A stretch of 64,000 bases of DNA, from the NCBI RefSeq assembly GCF_003315205.1, contig NZ_QNRR01000005.1, positions 248,001 to 312,000 of the forward strand, read 5' to 3'. Numbering within the stretch: position 1 is the first letter of the stretch; every line of letters begins with the position of its first letter. The DNA is from Roseimicrobium gellanilyticum. GTDB lineage: Bacteria > Verrucomicrobiota > Verrucomicrobiia > Verrucomicrobiales > Verrucomicrobiaceae. Of the stretch, positions 54,284-63,640 are shown piece by piece. The position numbers were made by a program, and so were the translations under genes. Under the pieces are notes generated by a model that did not search any database, was not told where the DNA came from, and saw nothing but the letters and a program-made list of their open reading frames with translations.

Positions 54284-55405
54284 ATGTCAGTAGCCACCTC
54301 TGCCTCCAAGCCCGCCACCTCCAATGGCAACGGCTCCCCTGCAAAGGCCCCCCAGATCAATATGGACAAGCTGCACGCCTTCATGGGCCGCATGCTGAAT
54401 GACCTTGGCGCAGCCGCCACTGGCTCCCTCGTGATCCTGGGCGACCGCCTGGGTCTTTACGAGGCCTTGTGGAAACACGGTCCGTGCACCAGCGTGGAGT
54501 TCGCCTCTGCGACCGGCCTGCATGAGCGCCATCTCCGCGAGTGGCTTTGCGCCCAGGCGGCCGCGCAGTACATCGAGTACGATGCCGGGAACGAAACCTT
54601 CGCGCTCACCCCGGAGCAGGCGGCCGTCTTCGCAGACCCGAACAGCCCTGCGGCCATGGTCGGTGGCTTTTATACCATTGGCTCTGCTTACTTGGACGAA
54701 CCTAAGATCGCTGAAAGCTTCCGCACCGGAAAGGGTGTGCCGTGGGGGGATCACCACGCCTGCCTCTTCTGTGGCACGGAGCGCTTCTTCCGTCCGGGCT
54801 ATGAGGCGAACCTCGTCTCAAACTGGCTGCCCGCCCTGGAGGGTGTGGTGGACAAACTGAAGAACGGTGCCCGCGTGGCAGATGTGGGCTGCGGCCACGG
54901 CATCTCCACCTTCATCATGGCCAAGGCGTTTCCGAACTCCGAGTTCGTCGGTTTTGACTTGCATCCGGAGTCCATTGAAGCCTCCAACAAGCACGCTGCC
55001 GAGCACGGCCTGAAGAATCTGCGTTTCGAGATCGCTACAGCCCAGGATTTCCCGGGCGTCGGCTTCGACCTCGTGGCCATCTTCGATGCGCTCCATGACA
55101 TGGGTGACCCCGTTGGCGCCTGCAAGCACATCCGCAAGGCGCTGGCAGCAGACGGCACGCTCATGGTGGTGGAGCCTCGTGCGGGAGATACCCTCACGGA
55201 GAACATTAATCCCGTGGGACGCGTCTACTACGCTGCCTCCACCATGATTTGCACCCCGGGCGCCATCAGCCAGCGGGGCGGCATGGCCCTGGGGGCACAG
55301 GCGGGCGACAAGAGACTCACTGAGGTGATGAATACCGGTGGCTTCTCCAAGGTGCGCCGCGCCACGGACACCCCGTTCAATGTGGTGCTGGAAGCACGTG
55401 CGTGA
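54284..55405 (+). CDS. Class I SAM-dependent methyltransferase (Rv2258c-like)
   Basis: A 373-aa cytoplasmic enzyme. The N-terminal winged-helix part (about 28-115) has LGLYEALWKHGPCTSVEFAS and GLHERHLREWLCAQAAAQYI, as in Rv2258c-type methyltransferases. The SAM motif I is GARVADVGCGHGISTFI, motif II SEFVGFDLHPES, and the post-motif segment is FDALHDMGDP. The C-terminal half carries VEPRAGDT. The Ser/Ala/Gly-rich first 25 residues are probably disordered. Small-molecule O- or N-methylation is expected; substrate unknown. Under control of the adjacent TetR. Confidence 0.9.
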   Translation: MSVATSASKPATSNGNGSPAKAPQINMDKLHAFMGRMLNDLGAAATGSLVILGDRLGLYEALWKHGPCTSVEFASATGLHERHLREWLCAQAAAQYIEYDAGNETFALTPEQAAVFADPNSPAAMVGGFYTIGSAYLDEPKIAESFRTGKGVPWGDHHACLFCGTERFFRPGYEANLVSNWLPALEGVVDKLKNGARVADVGCGHGISTFIMAKAFPNSEFVGFDLHPESIEASNKHAAEHGLKNLRFEIATAQDFPGVGFDLVAIFDALHDMGDPVGACKHIRKALAADGTLMVVEPRAGDTLTENINPVGRVYYAASTMICTPGAISQRGGMALGAQAGDKRLTEVMNTGGFSKVRRATDTPFNVVLEARA

Positions 55406-55429
55406 TTGGATGGAAGCAATGGAGTGAGA

Positions 55430-55472
55430 GCGGCGGCGCTTGCCTTGAGTTGATTGGGGGAAGCGCTGCCGC
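55430..55472 (+). terminator. Hairpin after methyltransferase
   Basis: GCGGCGGCGCTT pairs with AAGCGCTGCCGC (one mismatch) across a 19-nt loop, 25 bp after the stop. No T-run follows, so termination is uncertain. Confidence 0.4.
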
Positions 55473-55518
55473 AACTTGATGTTATTGCATTCGTTCCACA
55501 GGTGGTTAGTCTCGCGGC

Positions 55519-56865
55519 ATGAGCAAGCATCTGCCTCTGGCGCTGGCCCTTTGGTGCACCTGCGTCCTCCCCGGGTTTCTCCAGGCGCGCACCTGGACAG
55601 AGGCCGCAAGCGGACGGAAGATTGATGCGGAGTTTGTCTCTTCCGATGCCGGGTCCGTGACCATCCTGATGCGCTCCGGACAAAAATACACACTGCCCTT
55701 GAGTCGCCTCGCCCCCGAGGATCAGGCGTTTGTCCAAGAGCAGTTGCGCAACAAGAAGACGCCACCGGGAGAAACACCACGCGGCGGTCCCAAGGTGAAG
55801 GACCGGTTCGAGGACATCAAGAAGCTCACGGCATCGGAGATTCCCGTGAATGGCGAGGCGCATCCCGCGCTCGCGAAGGCGGATGTAGCCATCCAGGGTT
55901 TCATGGCGGAGAAGGGCATCGGCGCTCTCACATTCGCACTCAGCAAGAATGGAAAGGTCCTGCACGATCGCGCTTTTGGCTGGGCGGATTCCTCGTTGAA
56001 AACGCCTCTCCAGCCCGGCGTGAAGATGCGGGTGGCATCATTGACCAAGCCTGTAGTGAAGTCCGCCATCCTCACCTTGATCGATGCCGGCAAACTCAAG
56101 CTCGAGGACCAGGTATATACCGTGCTGCAGCTCGACCAGTACAAAGAGGCGAAGGCGTGTGATGCGCGCTGGAAGGCAGTCACGATCGATCAGTTGCTGG
56201 AGCACAAGGGCGGGTGGGACCGCGATCAGAAGGCAGGCGATCTCACAACGCATAGCTCCGAGATGGAGCGGATGTTCCGACTGAAGCCGGATGAGCTGGA
56301 GCCCATCTACGTGGTGCGCTACGGACTCACCCTGCCGCTCGACTTCGATCCCGGAACGAAGGAGTCCTATTGCAACTTCGGCTACGTCCTCCTGGCGCGT
56401 GTGATCGAGAAGGTCAGCGGGCAAAAGTTCGTAGACTGCCTGCAGCAGACCGTGTGCAAGGAGTCTGCCGCGCCTTCATTCAGCATGAGCGCTTCGGATG
56501 CGCGCAGAAGGCAGGTGGGTGAGGTCTGGTATTCCTACCACCCCGAGTATACGCAGGAGCAGATTCCCCTGTCCTTCCAAACGGAGGCGTATGATGGCGC
56601 GGGTGGTCTGGCCTGCACCGCGGCGGACTACAGCCGGTTCCTCGAAAAGTACTGGGTCAGCGGGAAGCCTCGAAAAGAAGGTGGCTATCGCTATGCCTTC
56701 GATGGAAGCCTTCCGGGAGTCACGGCCATCTGCTCCCAACGCCTGGATGGCATCAACTACACGGCTATCGCCAATCGCCGTGATCGCGCGGGCTCGGATT
56801 GGAATGGCGAGCTGCGGAAGCGCATCGAGGAAGCGCTGGATCCCGTGGCGGGGCAGCTTCCGTGA
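55519..56865 (+). CDS. SHD1-domain serine hydrolase (beta-lactamase fold)
   Basis: A 448-aa secreted protein. Signal peptide LPLALALWCTCVLPGFLQA, then an SHD1 (Sla1 homology) domain at about 24-75: RTWTEAASGRKIDAEFVS, IDAEF, LPLSRLAPEDQAFV. SHD1 occurs repeatedly in secreted planctomycete and verrucomicrobial proteins and may mediate binding. A class-C beta-lactamase-fold domain follows, with SLTK (Ser174, Lys177), the Tyr-x-Asn analogue in SYCNFGYVL, and a long helical middle. It is probably an esterase or peptidase rather than an antibiotic-resistance enzyme. Monocistronic. Confidence 0.87.
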   Translation: MSKHLPLALALWCTCVLPGFLQARTWTEAASGRKIDAEFVSSDAGSVTILMRSGQKYTLPLSRLAPEDQAFVQEQLRNKKTPPGETPRGGPKVKDRFEDIKKLTASEIPVNGEAHPALAKADVAIQGFMAEKGIGALTFALSKNGKVLHDRAFGWADSSLKTPLQPGVKMRVASLTKPVVKSAILTLIDAGKLKLEDQVYTVLQLDQYKEAKACDARWKAVTIDQLLEHKGGWDRDQKAGDLTTHSSEMERMFRLKPDELEPIYVVRYGLTLPLDFDPGTKESYCNFGYVLLARVIEKVSGQKFVDCLQQTVCKESAAPSFSMSASDARRRQVGEVWYSYHPEYTQEQIPLSFQTEAYDGAGGLACTAADYSRFLEKYWVSGKPRKEGGYRYAFDGSLPGVTAICSQRLDGINYTAIANRRDRAGSDWNGELRKRIEEALDPVAGQLP

Positions 56866-57041
56866 GGAGACGGCAAGCCGTGTTCGAACCGTCTTGTCAG
56901 GTGCCGTGCAAAGCATCCAGCAGAGGGTGAGGCCACAGCGTGTGTTCACTACCCCATGGCAGATTGAATATTCAAAGATAATCCGAGCAGCTTCCGGCAC
57001 GGTAATCGCTGCCATAGGGCTCCAATCTACTCCATACGACC

Positions 57042-58901
57042 ATGGAACTGCAATCCGTTCGTGATATCGACTTCGCGGGTTTTGCCGGCAGGACATACTT
57101 TCCATCGCCGCCCGCATGGGAGGACCAGGTCCTCTATTTCCTGATGCTGGATCGTTTTTCAGACGGTCGTGAAGACAACTATCTCGACAACAACGGGACC
57201 CTAATTTCCACGGGCAGCACACCGCTCTTCGCCACAGGAGATGCGGAGAATGTCAGCCGCGTCCAATGGGAGGCGGGTGGTCACGGGTGGAAGGGGGGAA
57301 CACTGAAGGGACTGGAAGGCAAGATTGGATATCTCAAACGGTTGGGCGTGACGGCCATCTGGATCAGTCCGGTGCTGAAGCAGGTGGCATTTCAGGACAG
57401 CTACCATGGGTATGGCACCCAGAATTTTCTGGATGTGGATCGCCATTTTGGCACGGCGCAGGATCTGAAGGAGCTTGTGCAGACGGCGCACGAGCACGGC
57501 ATTCGTGTCATCCTCGATGTGATCCTCAACCACACGGGTGATGTGTTTTCGTATAATCCGGACCGCTACGAGCACCGGAGACCGGATGGGACCACCTACA
57601 TGGACCCCAGGTGGGATGGAAGACCACACCGGGTTTCGGGATTCAATGACGCCACGGGGGCTCCCATTTTCCCCTTTGGGCAGGTCAATGCCAACGCTTG
57701 GCCAGACGGAGCTGTGTGGCCAGAGGAACTGCAGGCGGGCGGAGTTTTCACCCAGAAGGGCACCATCACAAACTGGGACTATGATCCTGAGTTTCGTGAA
57801 GGTGATTTCATGAGCCTGAAAGATGTGAGTCACGGCTCAGGCGAGACAGACCACTACAAACCATCCGAAGCACTCAAGGTCATCACCGACTGCTACAAGT
57901 ACTGGATTGCCTTCGCGGATCTCGATGGGTTCCGCGTGGATACCGTGAAGCACATGGACCCGGGAGCAACCCGCTTCTTCACGTCGGCGATCCATGAGTT
58001 TGCCATGAGCCTGGGCAAGGAGCAATTCTACCTTATTGGCGAGATTACAGGTGGACGCGAGCGAGCCTTCAAGACACTGGAGATCACAGGCATGGATGCG
58101 GCGCTGGGGATTGATGACATCCCGGACAAGCTCGAATACCTGGTGAAAGGCTACCGGAATCCGGCGGAGTATTTCAATCTGTTCCGGAACTCACTCCTGG
58201 TGCAGAAAGACTCCCACATCTGGTTCCGCGACAAAGTGGTGACCATGTTCGACGACCACGATCAAGTGCGCAAAGGCAAGAACAAGGCGAGGTTCTGCGC
58301 CAATGACCGCGGCTGGCTGGTGGTGCTCAATGCGCTGGCGATGAACCTCACTACCGTGGGCATTCCCTGCATCTATTATGGCACCGAACAGTGCTTCAAC
58401 GGCAAGGGGCTCGTGGAAAGGGACGGCAACGATATGTTCCTTCGCGAGTGCATGTTTGGAGGGACCTTTGGGTCATTGCAAAGCGTCGGACGTCATTTCT
58501 TCAATGAAAGCGCCTTCGTATTTCAAGAGATCGCCAAGATCACCCGCATTCGAAAGCAGGAGCTTCCTCTGCGCCGGGGACGCCAGTATTTGCGCGAGAT
58601 TTCCGGGAATGGCGTCGACTTTGGACCCCCGGTCATGATGGGGGATACCATCCGCTCGATCGTGCCGTGGTCGCGACTCTTCAACGATGTTGAGGTTCTG
58701 GTCGCCATCAATACCGACTACAACAATCCCTCGGCATCCTGGGTCACTCTTGATAATGATCTGCACCGTGCCGGTGATTTGCTCACATGTCTGTACTCCA
58801 CAAACCCTGCCGAGATTGGCAACCAGGTGTCTGTGGAGGCGCGGAATGGGAAAGCTGTAAGGCTCAGCGTCCCTGCTGCCGGATTTGTGATCTACAAATG
58901 A
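57042..58901 (+). CDS. GH13 alpha-amylase-family enzyme, cytoplasmic
   Basis: A 619-aa enzyme with no signal peptide. GH13 conserved regions: I DVILNHTGD; II GFRVDTVKH with nucleophile Asp300; III LIGEI with acid/base Glu334; IV FDDHDQ, where Asp407 is the transition-state stabiliser and the usual Asn before His is Asp405. LYFLMLDRFSDGREDNY at the start and the C-terminal beta-domain (VLVAINTDYNNPSASW) are typical. Substrate is probably an intracellular alpha-glucan or malto-oligosaccharide; a trehalose/sucrose-type activity cannot be excluded. Stands alone, convergent with the serine hydrolase. Confidence 0.93.
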   Translation: MELQSVRDIDFAGFAGRTYFPSPPAWEDQVLYFLMLDRFSDGREDNYLDNNGTLISTGSTPLFATGDAENVSRVQWEAGGHGWKGGTLKGLEGKIGYLKRLGVTAIWISPVLKQVAFQDSYHGYGTQNFLDVDRHFGTAQDLKELVQTAHEHGIRVILDVILNHTGDVFSYNPDRYEHRRPDGTTYMDPRWDGRPHRVSGFNDATGAPIFPFGQVNANAWPDGAVWPEELQAGGVFTQKGTITNWDYDPEFREGDFMSLKDVSHGSGETDHYKPSEALKVITDCYKYWIAFADLDGFRVDTVKHMDPGATRFFTSAIHEFAMSLGKEQFYLIGEITGGRERAFKTLEITGMDAALGIDDIPDKLEYLVKGYRNPAEYFNLFRNSLLVQKDSHIWFRDKVVTMFDDHDQVRKGKNKARFCANDRGWLVVLNALAMNLTTVGIPCIYYGTEQCFNGKGLVERDGNDMFLRECMFGGTFGSLQSVGRHFFNESAFVFQEIAKITRIRKQELPLRRGRQYLREISGNGVDFGPPVMMGDTIRSIVPWSRLFNDVEVLVAINTDYNNPSASWVTLDNDLHRAGDLLTCLYSTNPAEIGNQVSVEARNGKAVRLSVPAAGFVIYK

Positions 58902-58938
58902 CAGAGCGACGCTGAACGTGCGCGGCAATCGCTTGTGA

Positions 58939-60060
58939 TTACTTCCGTCCCGGCAGCTTGATGGTCACGGGCACGTGATTCTCGGGCACGGAGAGATTGG
59001 CGAGCTTCTCTTTCAGCTTCGCCTGGCTTGCGGCGTCGTCGGGCAGGGATTCTTTCTGGAAGGCGGGCAGGAGCTTGTCCCACACGATGTTCAGTTCGGC
59101 CTGCATGTCGCGAGTGTTGGCGGTGATGGCGATGACGGCATCCTGCTCCGGCAGTACGACGCAGAACTGACCATGCGCACCGTCTCCACGATAGGCGTCG
59201 TGGCGGCAGCGCCAGAACTGGAAACCATAACCCTGGTCCCAATCTTTTTCAGGGTCGCTGCCATTGGAGACCTGCTTTGATGTCGCTTGCTCGATCCATG
59301 CGGCAGGCACGAGTTGCTTTCCGTTCCACTGGCCCTTTTGCAGGTAGAGCTGGCCAAACTTGGCGATGTCCTCCGTGGTAACTTCCAGGCCCCATCCTCC
59401 CTCGGTGTTGCCCTGCGGACTGCTGCCCCACGCAAATTTCTCGATGCCGAGGGGTTCGAAGAGGCGCGGCTTCAAATAGTCTGCGAGGGTTTGCCCAGTG
59501 ACCTTTCCCACGATGGCGGAGAGCATGTGGGTGGCAGGTGAGTTGTAGAGGAAGTGGGTGCCTGGCTTGAAAGGGACGGGCTGGTTGAGGAAAGTTTTCA
59601 CCCAGGGTTCGCTTGGAACGAAGTTCGCATTCTTTTCGTGTCCCGTGGACATGGTGAGCAGGTCACGCACGCGCATGGCCTTCAAGAACGCCGAGGGCTC
59701 TGCAGGCGCGTCATCGGGGAAGAATTTCAGCACTGGGTCATCGATGCTCAGCTTTCCCTCGGCAACAGCCAGGCCCACCGCAGTGGAGGTGAAGCTCTTG
59801 CTGAGCGAGTGCATCACGTGAAGCTTGTCCGCCGCTTCCGGTTTCCACCAGCCTTCTGCCACTACGTGTCCATGACGCACGAGCATGAAGGAATGCATGG
59901 TGTCCACCTGCTTGTCCGCGGCCTCGATGAAGGCGAGCAGGGCGGATGAGGATACGCCTTGGGCTTCCGGAGTGCTGCGGGGCAGGGGATTGGCCGCAGG
60001 CAAAAGGCTGGCGGTGGAGAAGATGAGGCCAAAGAGGCAGGTGCGTAGAGAGCGTGTCAT
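58939..60060 (-). CDS. Secreted serine hydrolase, beta-lactamase (class C) fold
   Basis: A 373-aa protein; ATG 60060 (MTRSLRTCLFGLIFSTASLL) gives a signal peptide, and the long open frame upstream is rejected. SxxK motif SLSK with Ser85 and Lys88; the Tyr-x-Asn analogue is in FLYNSPATHM; the HGQ motif near the end (DGAHGQFCVVLPEQD) replaces KTG, as in esterase-type members. C-terminal Lys-rich helix. Third such enzyme in this window. The substrate is unknown; these are often D-aminopeptidases or carboxylesterases. Confidence 0.9.
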   Translation of the reverse strand: MTRSLRTCLFGLIFSTASLLPAANPLPRSTPEAQGVSSSALLAFIEAADKQVDTMHSFMLVRHGHVVAEGWWKPEAADKLHVMHSLSKSFTSTAVGLAVAEGKLSIDDPVLKFFPDDAPAEPSAFLKAMRVRDLLTMSTGHEKNANFVPSEPWVKTFLNQPVPFKPGTHFLYNSPATHMLSAIVGKVTGQTLADYLKPRLFEPLGIEKFAWGSSPQGNTEGGWGLEVTTEDIAKFGQLYLQKGQWNGKQLVPAAWIEQATSKQVSNGSDPEKDWDQGYGFQFWRCRHDAYRGDGAHGQFCVVLPEQDAVIAITANTRDMQAELNIVWDKLLPAFQKESLPDDAASQAKLKEKLANLSVPENHVPVTIKLPGRK

Positions 60061-60241
60061 GGCTGGGCTACAGAACGGAGGCGGCAGCGACATTTTGAGA
60101 ATGTCGGGCCAATTTGCCGTCACCTGAGAGTGCGTGACGTTTGGTTGCAGGGCGTTTAACAGAGAGACGGGGAGGAAACTTCGGAGACTGAGATGGCTTT
60201 GAACAGCGCACCTGAGCACGAAAAGCTCCACCTGCCTCCAA

Positions 60242-60625
60242 CTAACCCTCTGGCGGAGGCGGCGAATTGTAGTGCCTGCGGTCCGCGTAGATGGCGAGGA
60301 ACAGAAAGCCAAAGGAAATCGCATGCAGGGAGGACACGGCCAGCCCGGCGACCGTATATGCCGTCTGCATTTCCAGGCTGGACTTGCCACCGGTCATCAC
60401 ACTGCGAGAGAGCCATGCGTATGCCACGGGAACGAGCAGCAGCAGGAGGAGACCAAAAAGGACGCCGCACAGCGCCAGCGTGGAGGCGCGTGGAGACTGC
60501 CGCCAGCGCACGATGACGAAGATGAGGGCCGCGGCGTAGGCGAGCAGCATGGGAATGTTGCCCACCAGGCCCGTCACAGCCATCTGCAATAGCTCCACGA
60601 GACTGTAGGAGTGCGCGGAACTCAT
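60242..60625 (-). CDS. Small integral membrane protein, 127 aa
   Basis: Three to four hydrophobic segments (VGNIPMLLAYAAALIFVIV, STLALCGVLFGLLLLLLVPV, YTVAGLAVSSLHAISFGFLFLA) with a short charged end RRHYNSPPPPEG. No family recognised; an MFS or enzyme role is not supported. The start at 60625 is only 36 bp from the stop of the TPR gene on the same strand, so it may be cotranscribed downstream of it. Confidence 0.7.
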   Translation of the reverse strand: MSSAHSYSLVELLQMAVTGLVGNIPMLLAYAAALIFVIVRWRQSPRASTLALCGVLFGLLLLLLVPVAYAWLSRSVMTGGKSSLEMQTAYTVAGLAVSSLHAISFGFLFLAIYADRRHYNSPPPPEG

Positions 60626-60661
60626 TCCAAGAAACAGGGAATGCTATGTGCTGAGGGAGAC

Positions 60662-62035
60662 CTACTGGTAGGACGACTCGACGCGCTTCGCCACGTCGCG
60701 ATAGCCGTAGTCGTTGTTGTAGATTTCCTTCATGCAGTTGAGGTAGTCGTCGTGCTTGTTCACCTTTTCGAAGACGAGGCCCAGCTCATACAGGAGCTCC
60801 TTCTTCTCGTTGTTGAACGCGACGATTTCCTTCACCGCTTCCTGCATCGCATTGATGGCAAGGTCATTCATGTTCAGGGCTGCAAAGCAGCGGCCCAGCA
60901 TGAGGAGTGCCTTGTTGCGGATGTGCGGGTTGCTCTTCGCCTGCTGAAGTTCGGGAATGGCGTCGCGATACTGCTCCACGCTGAAGAGTACCGTCGCGAG
61001 GTCGAAGCGGTAGTTCTTGTCCGTGGGGTTGCGTTCCACCTTGGACTTCGCCTCGGCCAGCAGGGTGGCTGCGCGTTCGCGTTTGATGTGGCGGATCTGC
61101 TCCCGTTTCTCCTCGATGTCGGGGGAATCGGGATTCGCCTCGATTTCCGCTTCCATCGCGTGGATTTGCTTTTCGGCGAATTTGCTGCGCACCTGCTCCA
61201 CGCGAGCCTGCAGGGCCACGTCTCCAGGGGTCAGTTGGAGGGCCCAGTCGTAGTACGGGAGGGCGCTCTCCTGATCGTCCATGCGGTCATAGATGTCCGC
61301 GATGCGCTTGACCGTGTTCACATTGTTCTGATCCTGCTCGTAGTCGACGAAGTACTGGGCCAGCACCTGCTCCATCTGCTCGCGGCTCATGCCCTGCTTG
61401 TTGAGCAGTTCTTCACGATTGGCCTGGGCTTTGTCCTTCTTGGCGCCTTCAAATCCGCCAGCCCACTGATTCTTCATCGAGGACTTGGCGGCGGCATCCT
61501 TCTCGCCCTTGATGGCGTCCATGTCCGTGGCGTCCACCTTGAGGATGTGGCGGTAGACGTCGCTGGCCTTTTCCGGGTGCTCAAACGCCATGTAGTGCTG
61601 GGCCAGAGCATGCATGTTCCGGGTGTTTCCCGGATGTCCTTCGCGGATTGTTTCCAGGGCGAATGCAGCCAGGTCGTTTTGGGCCAGGCGCATGGCTTGA
61701 TCGTAGAGCTGCTGGTTGGCGCTGGGATTGTAGGGGTCCTTCTTGAAGACGCCGTCTTCAAGTTCCCAGATAGCTTCCCAGGGTTCCTTCTTGGATGAGC
61801 CGGTCAGTTTCAGGCCGCCAAGGCTCAGGCCACCGCCAAAAAGGCCCTTTTTCTGCCCCCTCACGAGCTCGGCTTCTGCACGGCGGAGCAGCCGGCGTCC
61901 GTCCAGAAACGTTGGGCACTCCTTAATGACTGGCAGCAGGAGATTGATGGCATAGTCGAAATTCTTGAGCTGCACGGCGCTTTGGCCTTTGAGCCAGAGG
62001 TTTTTCTGCTGCTGGGGGAGTTCGGCTTCGATCAT
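60662..62035 (-). CDS. TPR-repeat protein
   Basis: A 457-aa cytoplasmic protein of mostly helical repeats: FDYAINLLLPVIKECPTFLDG, HPEKASDVYRHILKVDATDM, QESALPYYDWALQLTPGDVA, YRDAIPELQQAKSNPHI and LAINAMQEAVKEIVAFNNEK. A glycine-rich loop (GLFGGGLSLGGLKLTGSS) lies near residue 68. No signal peptide or enzymatic motif. Such proteins act as scaffolds; partner unknown. It precedes the small membrane gene and follows the 72-aa protein on the same strand. Confidence 0.85.
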   Translation of the reverse strand: MIEAELPQQQKNLWLKGQSAVQLKNFDYAINLLLPVIKECPTFLDGRRLLRRAEAELVRGQKKGLFGGGLSLGGLKLTGSSKKEPWEAIWELEDGVFKKDPYNPSANQQLYDQAMRLAQNDLAAFALETIREGHPGNTRNMHALAQHYMAFEHPEKASDVYRHILKVDATDMDAIKGEKDAAAKSSMKNQWAGGFEGAKKDKAQANREELLNKQGMSREQMEQVLAQYFVDYEQDQNNVNTVKRIADIYDRMDDQESALPYYDWALQLTPGDVALQARVEQVRSKFAEKQIHAMEAEIEANPDSPDIEEKREQIRHIKRERAATLLAEAKSKVERNPTDKNYRFDLATVLFSVEQYRDAIPELQQAKSNPHIRNKALLMLGRCFAALNMNDLAINAMQEAVKEIVAFNNEKKELLYELGLVFEKVNKHDDYLNCMKEIYNNDYGYRDVAKRVESSYQ

Positions 62036-62110
62036 GGATGTCTGGAACGATGAATAGGGTTTCGGAAAAAGTGTAACAAAAAGGTCGGTCGACGAAAAGA
62101 GTCTCGTTCG

Positions 62111-62329
62111 TCAGGGTTTGCCATTGGGCGTCGGTGTGGGAGACGGGGCGGCATTCTGCTGGGCCTCTGCCAATCCCTTGCCGCTCAGCACGGAACCCAG
62201 ATTCTTCCACTCCGTCTGGAACCCCTCGCTGAACCCCTTCCATCCGAAGCCATGCTCGAAGGCCACCATCCAGGAGTAGGTGGCCAGCAGGAACGCGGCG
62301 ATCCAGAGTATTCGGGCAAAAAGACGCAT
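62111..62329 (-). CDS. Small membrane-anchored protein, 72 aa
   Basis: One N-terminal hydrophobic segment (ILWIAAFLLATYSWMVAFEHG), then an acidic helix and a Pro/Thr tail (APSPTPTPNGKP). Gene-like base composition, in line with the TPR gene (75 bp) and the LysR gene (63 bp) on the same strand. No family recognised. Probably a real small protein but unproven. Confidence 0.55.
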   Translation of the reverse strand: MRLFARILWIAAFLLATYSWMVAFEHGFGWKGFSEGFQTEWKNLGSVLSGKGLAEAQQNAAPSPTPTPNGKP

Positions 62330-62392
62330 GACGGATTTTCAGTTTAAATTCAAAACGCTCCGTGCGGCAAGCGCGGAGTTGTTTCCTGCACG

Positions 62393-63271
62393 CTACGTGC
62401 CAAAAAGCTCGCGAGCCAGTCCTTCCGCCACTTCCACGAACGTCTCCGCGAGGGGTGAGAGCCGACCCGCCCAGATGGCTCCCACGGTGAACTGGGGGAA
62501 GCCCACCAGCGGCAGCTCCCGGACACCTTCGGGCTGCTCGCACCCCGGCAGACGCAGGCTCACCCCGACTCCGAAGCCCTCGCTGACATAGCGGGCGACC
62601 AAATCGAGCCCACCGAGCTCCAGGCTGGGCACCCAGTCCACCCCCCGCTCGCGCAGTCCCGCTTGGAAAGCCCGGCTCACGCCCTCCGCAGGGCCGAGGG
62701 TGATGAGCGGGAGGTCGATGCGGTCTCTGGACAGCAGTTCCTCCGCACTGGTGATGCCACTGTCTTCCTTTACGAGGAGGGCCAGGGTCATGCGGGCGAA
62801 GTCGCGCGTCTCCAGGCCTGCCTCTGCTTTTTTGGTCAGGAGGGCGATGCCGAGATCCACCTCCTGCGCCTGCAGAAGGGTCTCACACTCCTCCTGCCTG
62901 CCGTGGGTAAGGGTGAAATGGAAGCCGGGCACGCGCTTCCGCATGCGGGAGCAGAGCTCCGGCAGGTACTCGCGCTGCACAATCTCCGGCGCGGCGATGC
63001 GGAGACGGTCCTCTCCACCGCCGCGGAGTTGACGGCCCACCTCGTCCATTTTCGAGAAGAAGGGCAGGATGAAGTCATAGAGGGTACGGCCCTCCTTCGT
63101 GAGCTGGAAGGGACGCCGGCGGAAGAGGGTGACGCCGAGGTCATCTTCGAGCTGCAGAATCTGCGCGCTGATGGCCGGCTGCTGGATGCCATAGGGAATC
63201 TGCCGCGCCGCCGCACTCACGCCTCCATGCCGGGCTACATAATAGAAGAGCTCGAGGTGGTGGACGTTCAT
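62393..63271 (-). CDS. LysR-family transcriptional regulator
   Basis: A 292-aa regulator. ATG 63271 (MNVHHLELFYYVARHGGVSAAA) starts the winged helix-turn-helix; an ATG one codon earlier is possible. IQQPAISAQILQLEDDLGVTLFRR is the recognition region; the LysR_substrate domain follows (RLRIAAPEIVQREYLP, EGFGVGVSLRLPG). It may regulate the divergent gene at 63641 across a 369-bp gap that contains the long inverted repeat. Confidence 0.93.
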   Translation of the reverse strand: MNVHHLELFYYVARHGGVSAAARQIPYGIQQPAISAQILQLEDDLGVTLFRRRPFQLTKEGRTLYDFILPFFSKMDEVGRQLRGGGEDRLRIAAPEIVQREYLPELCSRMRKRVPGFHFTLTHGRQEECETLLQAQEVDLGIALLTKKAEAGLETRDFARMTLALLVKEDSGITSAEELLSRDRIDLPLITLGPAEGVSRAFQAGLRERGVDWVPSLELGGLDLVARYVSEGFGVGVSLRLPGCEQPEGVRELPLVGFPQFTVGAIWAGRLSPLAETFVEVAEGLARELFGT

Positions 63272-63291
63272 CATGGGAGTGGGGCGCTGCG

Positions 63292-63540
63292 GGAGGGAGG
63301 GTTGATGGTCTATGGTTGATAGTTGATAGCCTGAGTCAATGAACCTTTTGGGGATGTCGGGCAGGGATTGCATCGCCGGATGGGCGGGCCTTGCCTTCAA
63401 GGAGCGGCTGCCCGGCGTGGCAGGGCGGCCGACTTTTCATTGTTGAGGAGGGTGCAAACGGGTTCTCGTACGCGGCACTTCCCTCGTGGGAAGAGAGTTC
63501 AGGCTATCAACTATCAACCATAGACCATCAACCTCCCTCC
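63292..63540. repeat. Long 42-bp inverted repeat, MITE-like
   Basis: Left arm 63292-63334 and right arm 63499-63540 are inverted copies differing by one base, with a 164-bp spacer. The arms contain the short tandem phrase GGTTGATGGTCTATGG / TTGATAGTTGATAG. No gene is seen in the spacer. The arms are too long and too similar for an operator and look like an inserted element or a pair of dispersed repeats. The rest of 63275-63640 holds nothing else recognisable. Confidence 0.7.
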
Positions 63541-63640
63541 ATCGGGTTTCTCAATACTGGTCCCTGAAATTTCAATTTTTCATTCCTTCCAGGGGAGGCG
63601 AATCTCCGCGCCAGCGGGGCAATCTTTTCCCGCATCACCC

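Noticed and set aside
39760-60060. Beta-lactamase resistance genes
   Set aside because: The three beta-lactamase-fold proteins have esterase/peptidase-type features and no sign of a resistance role.
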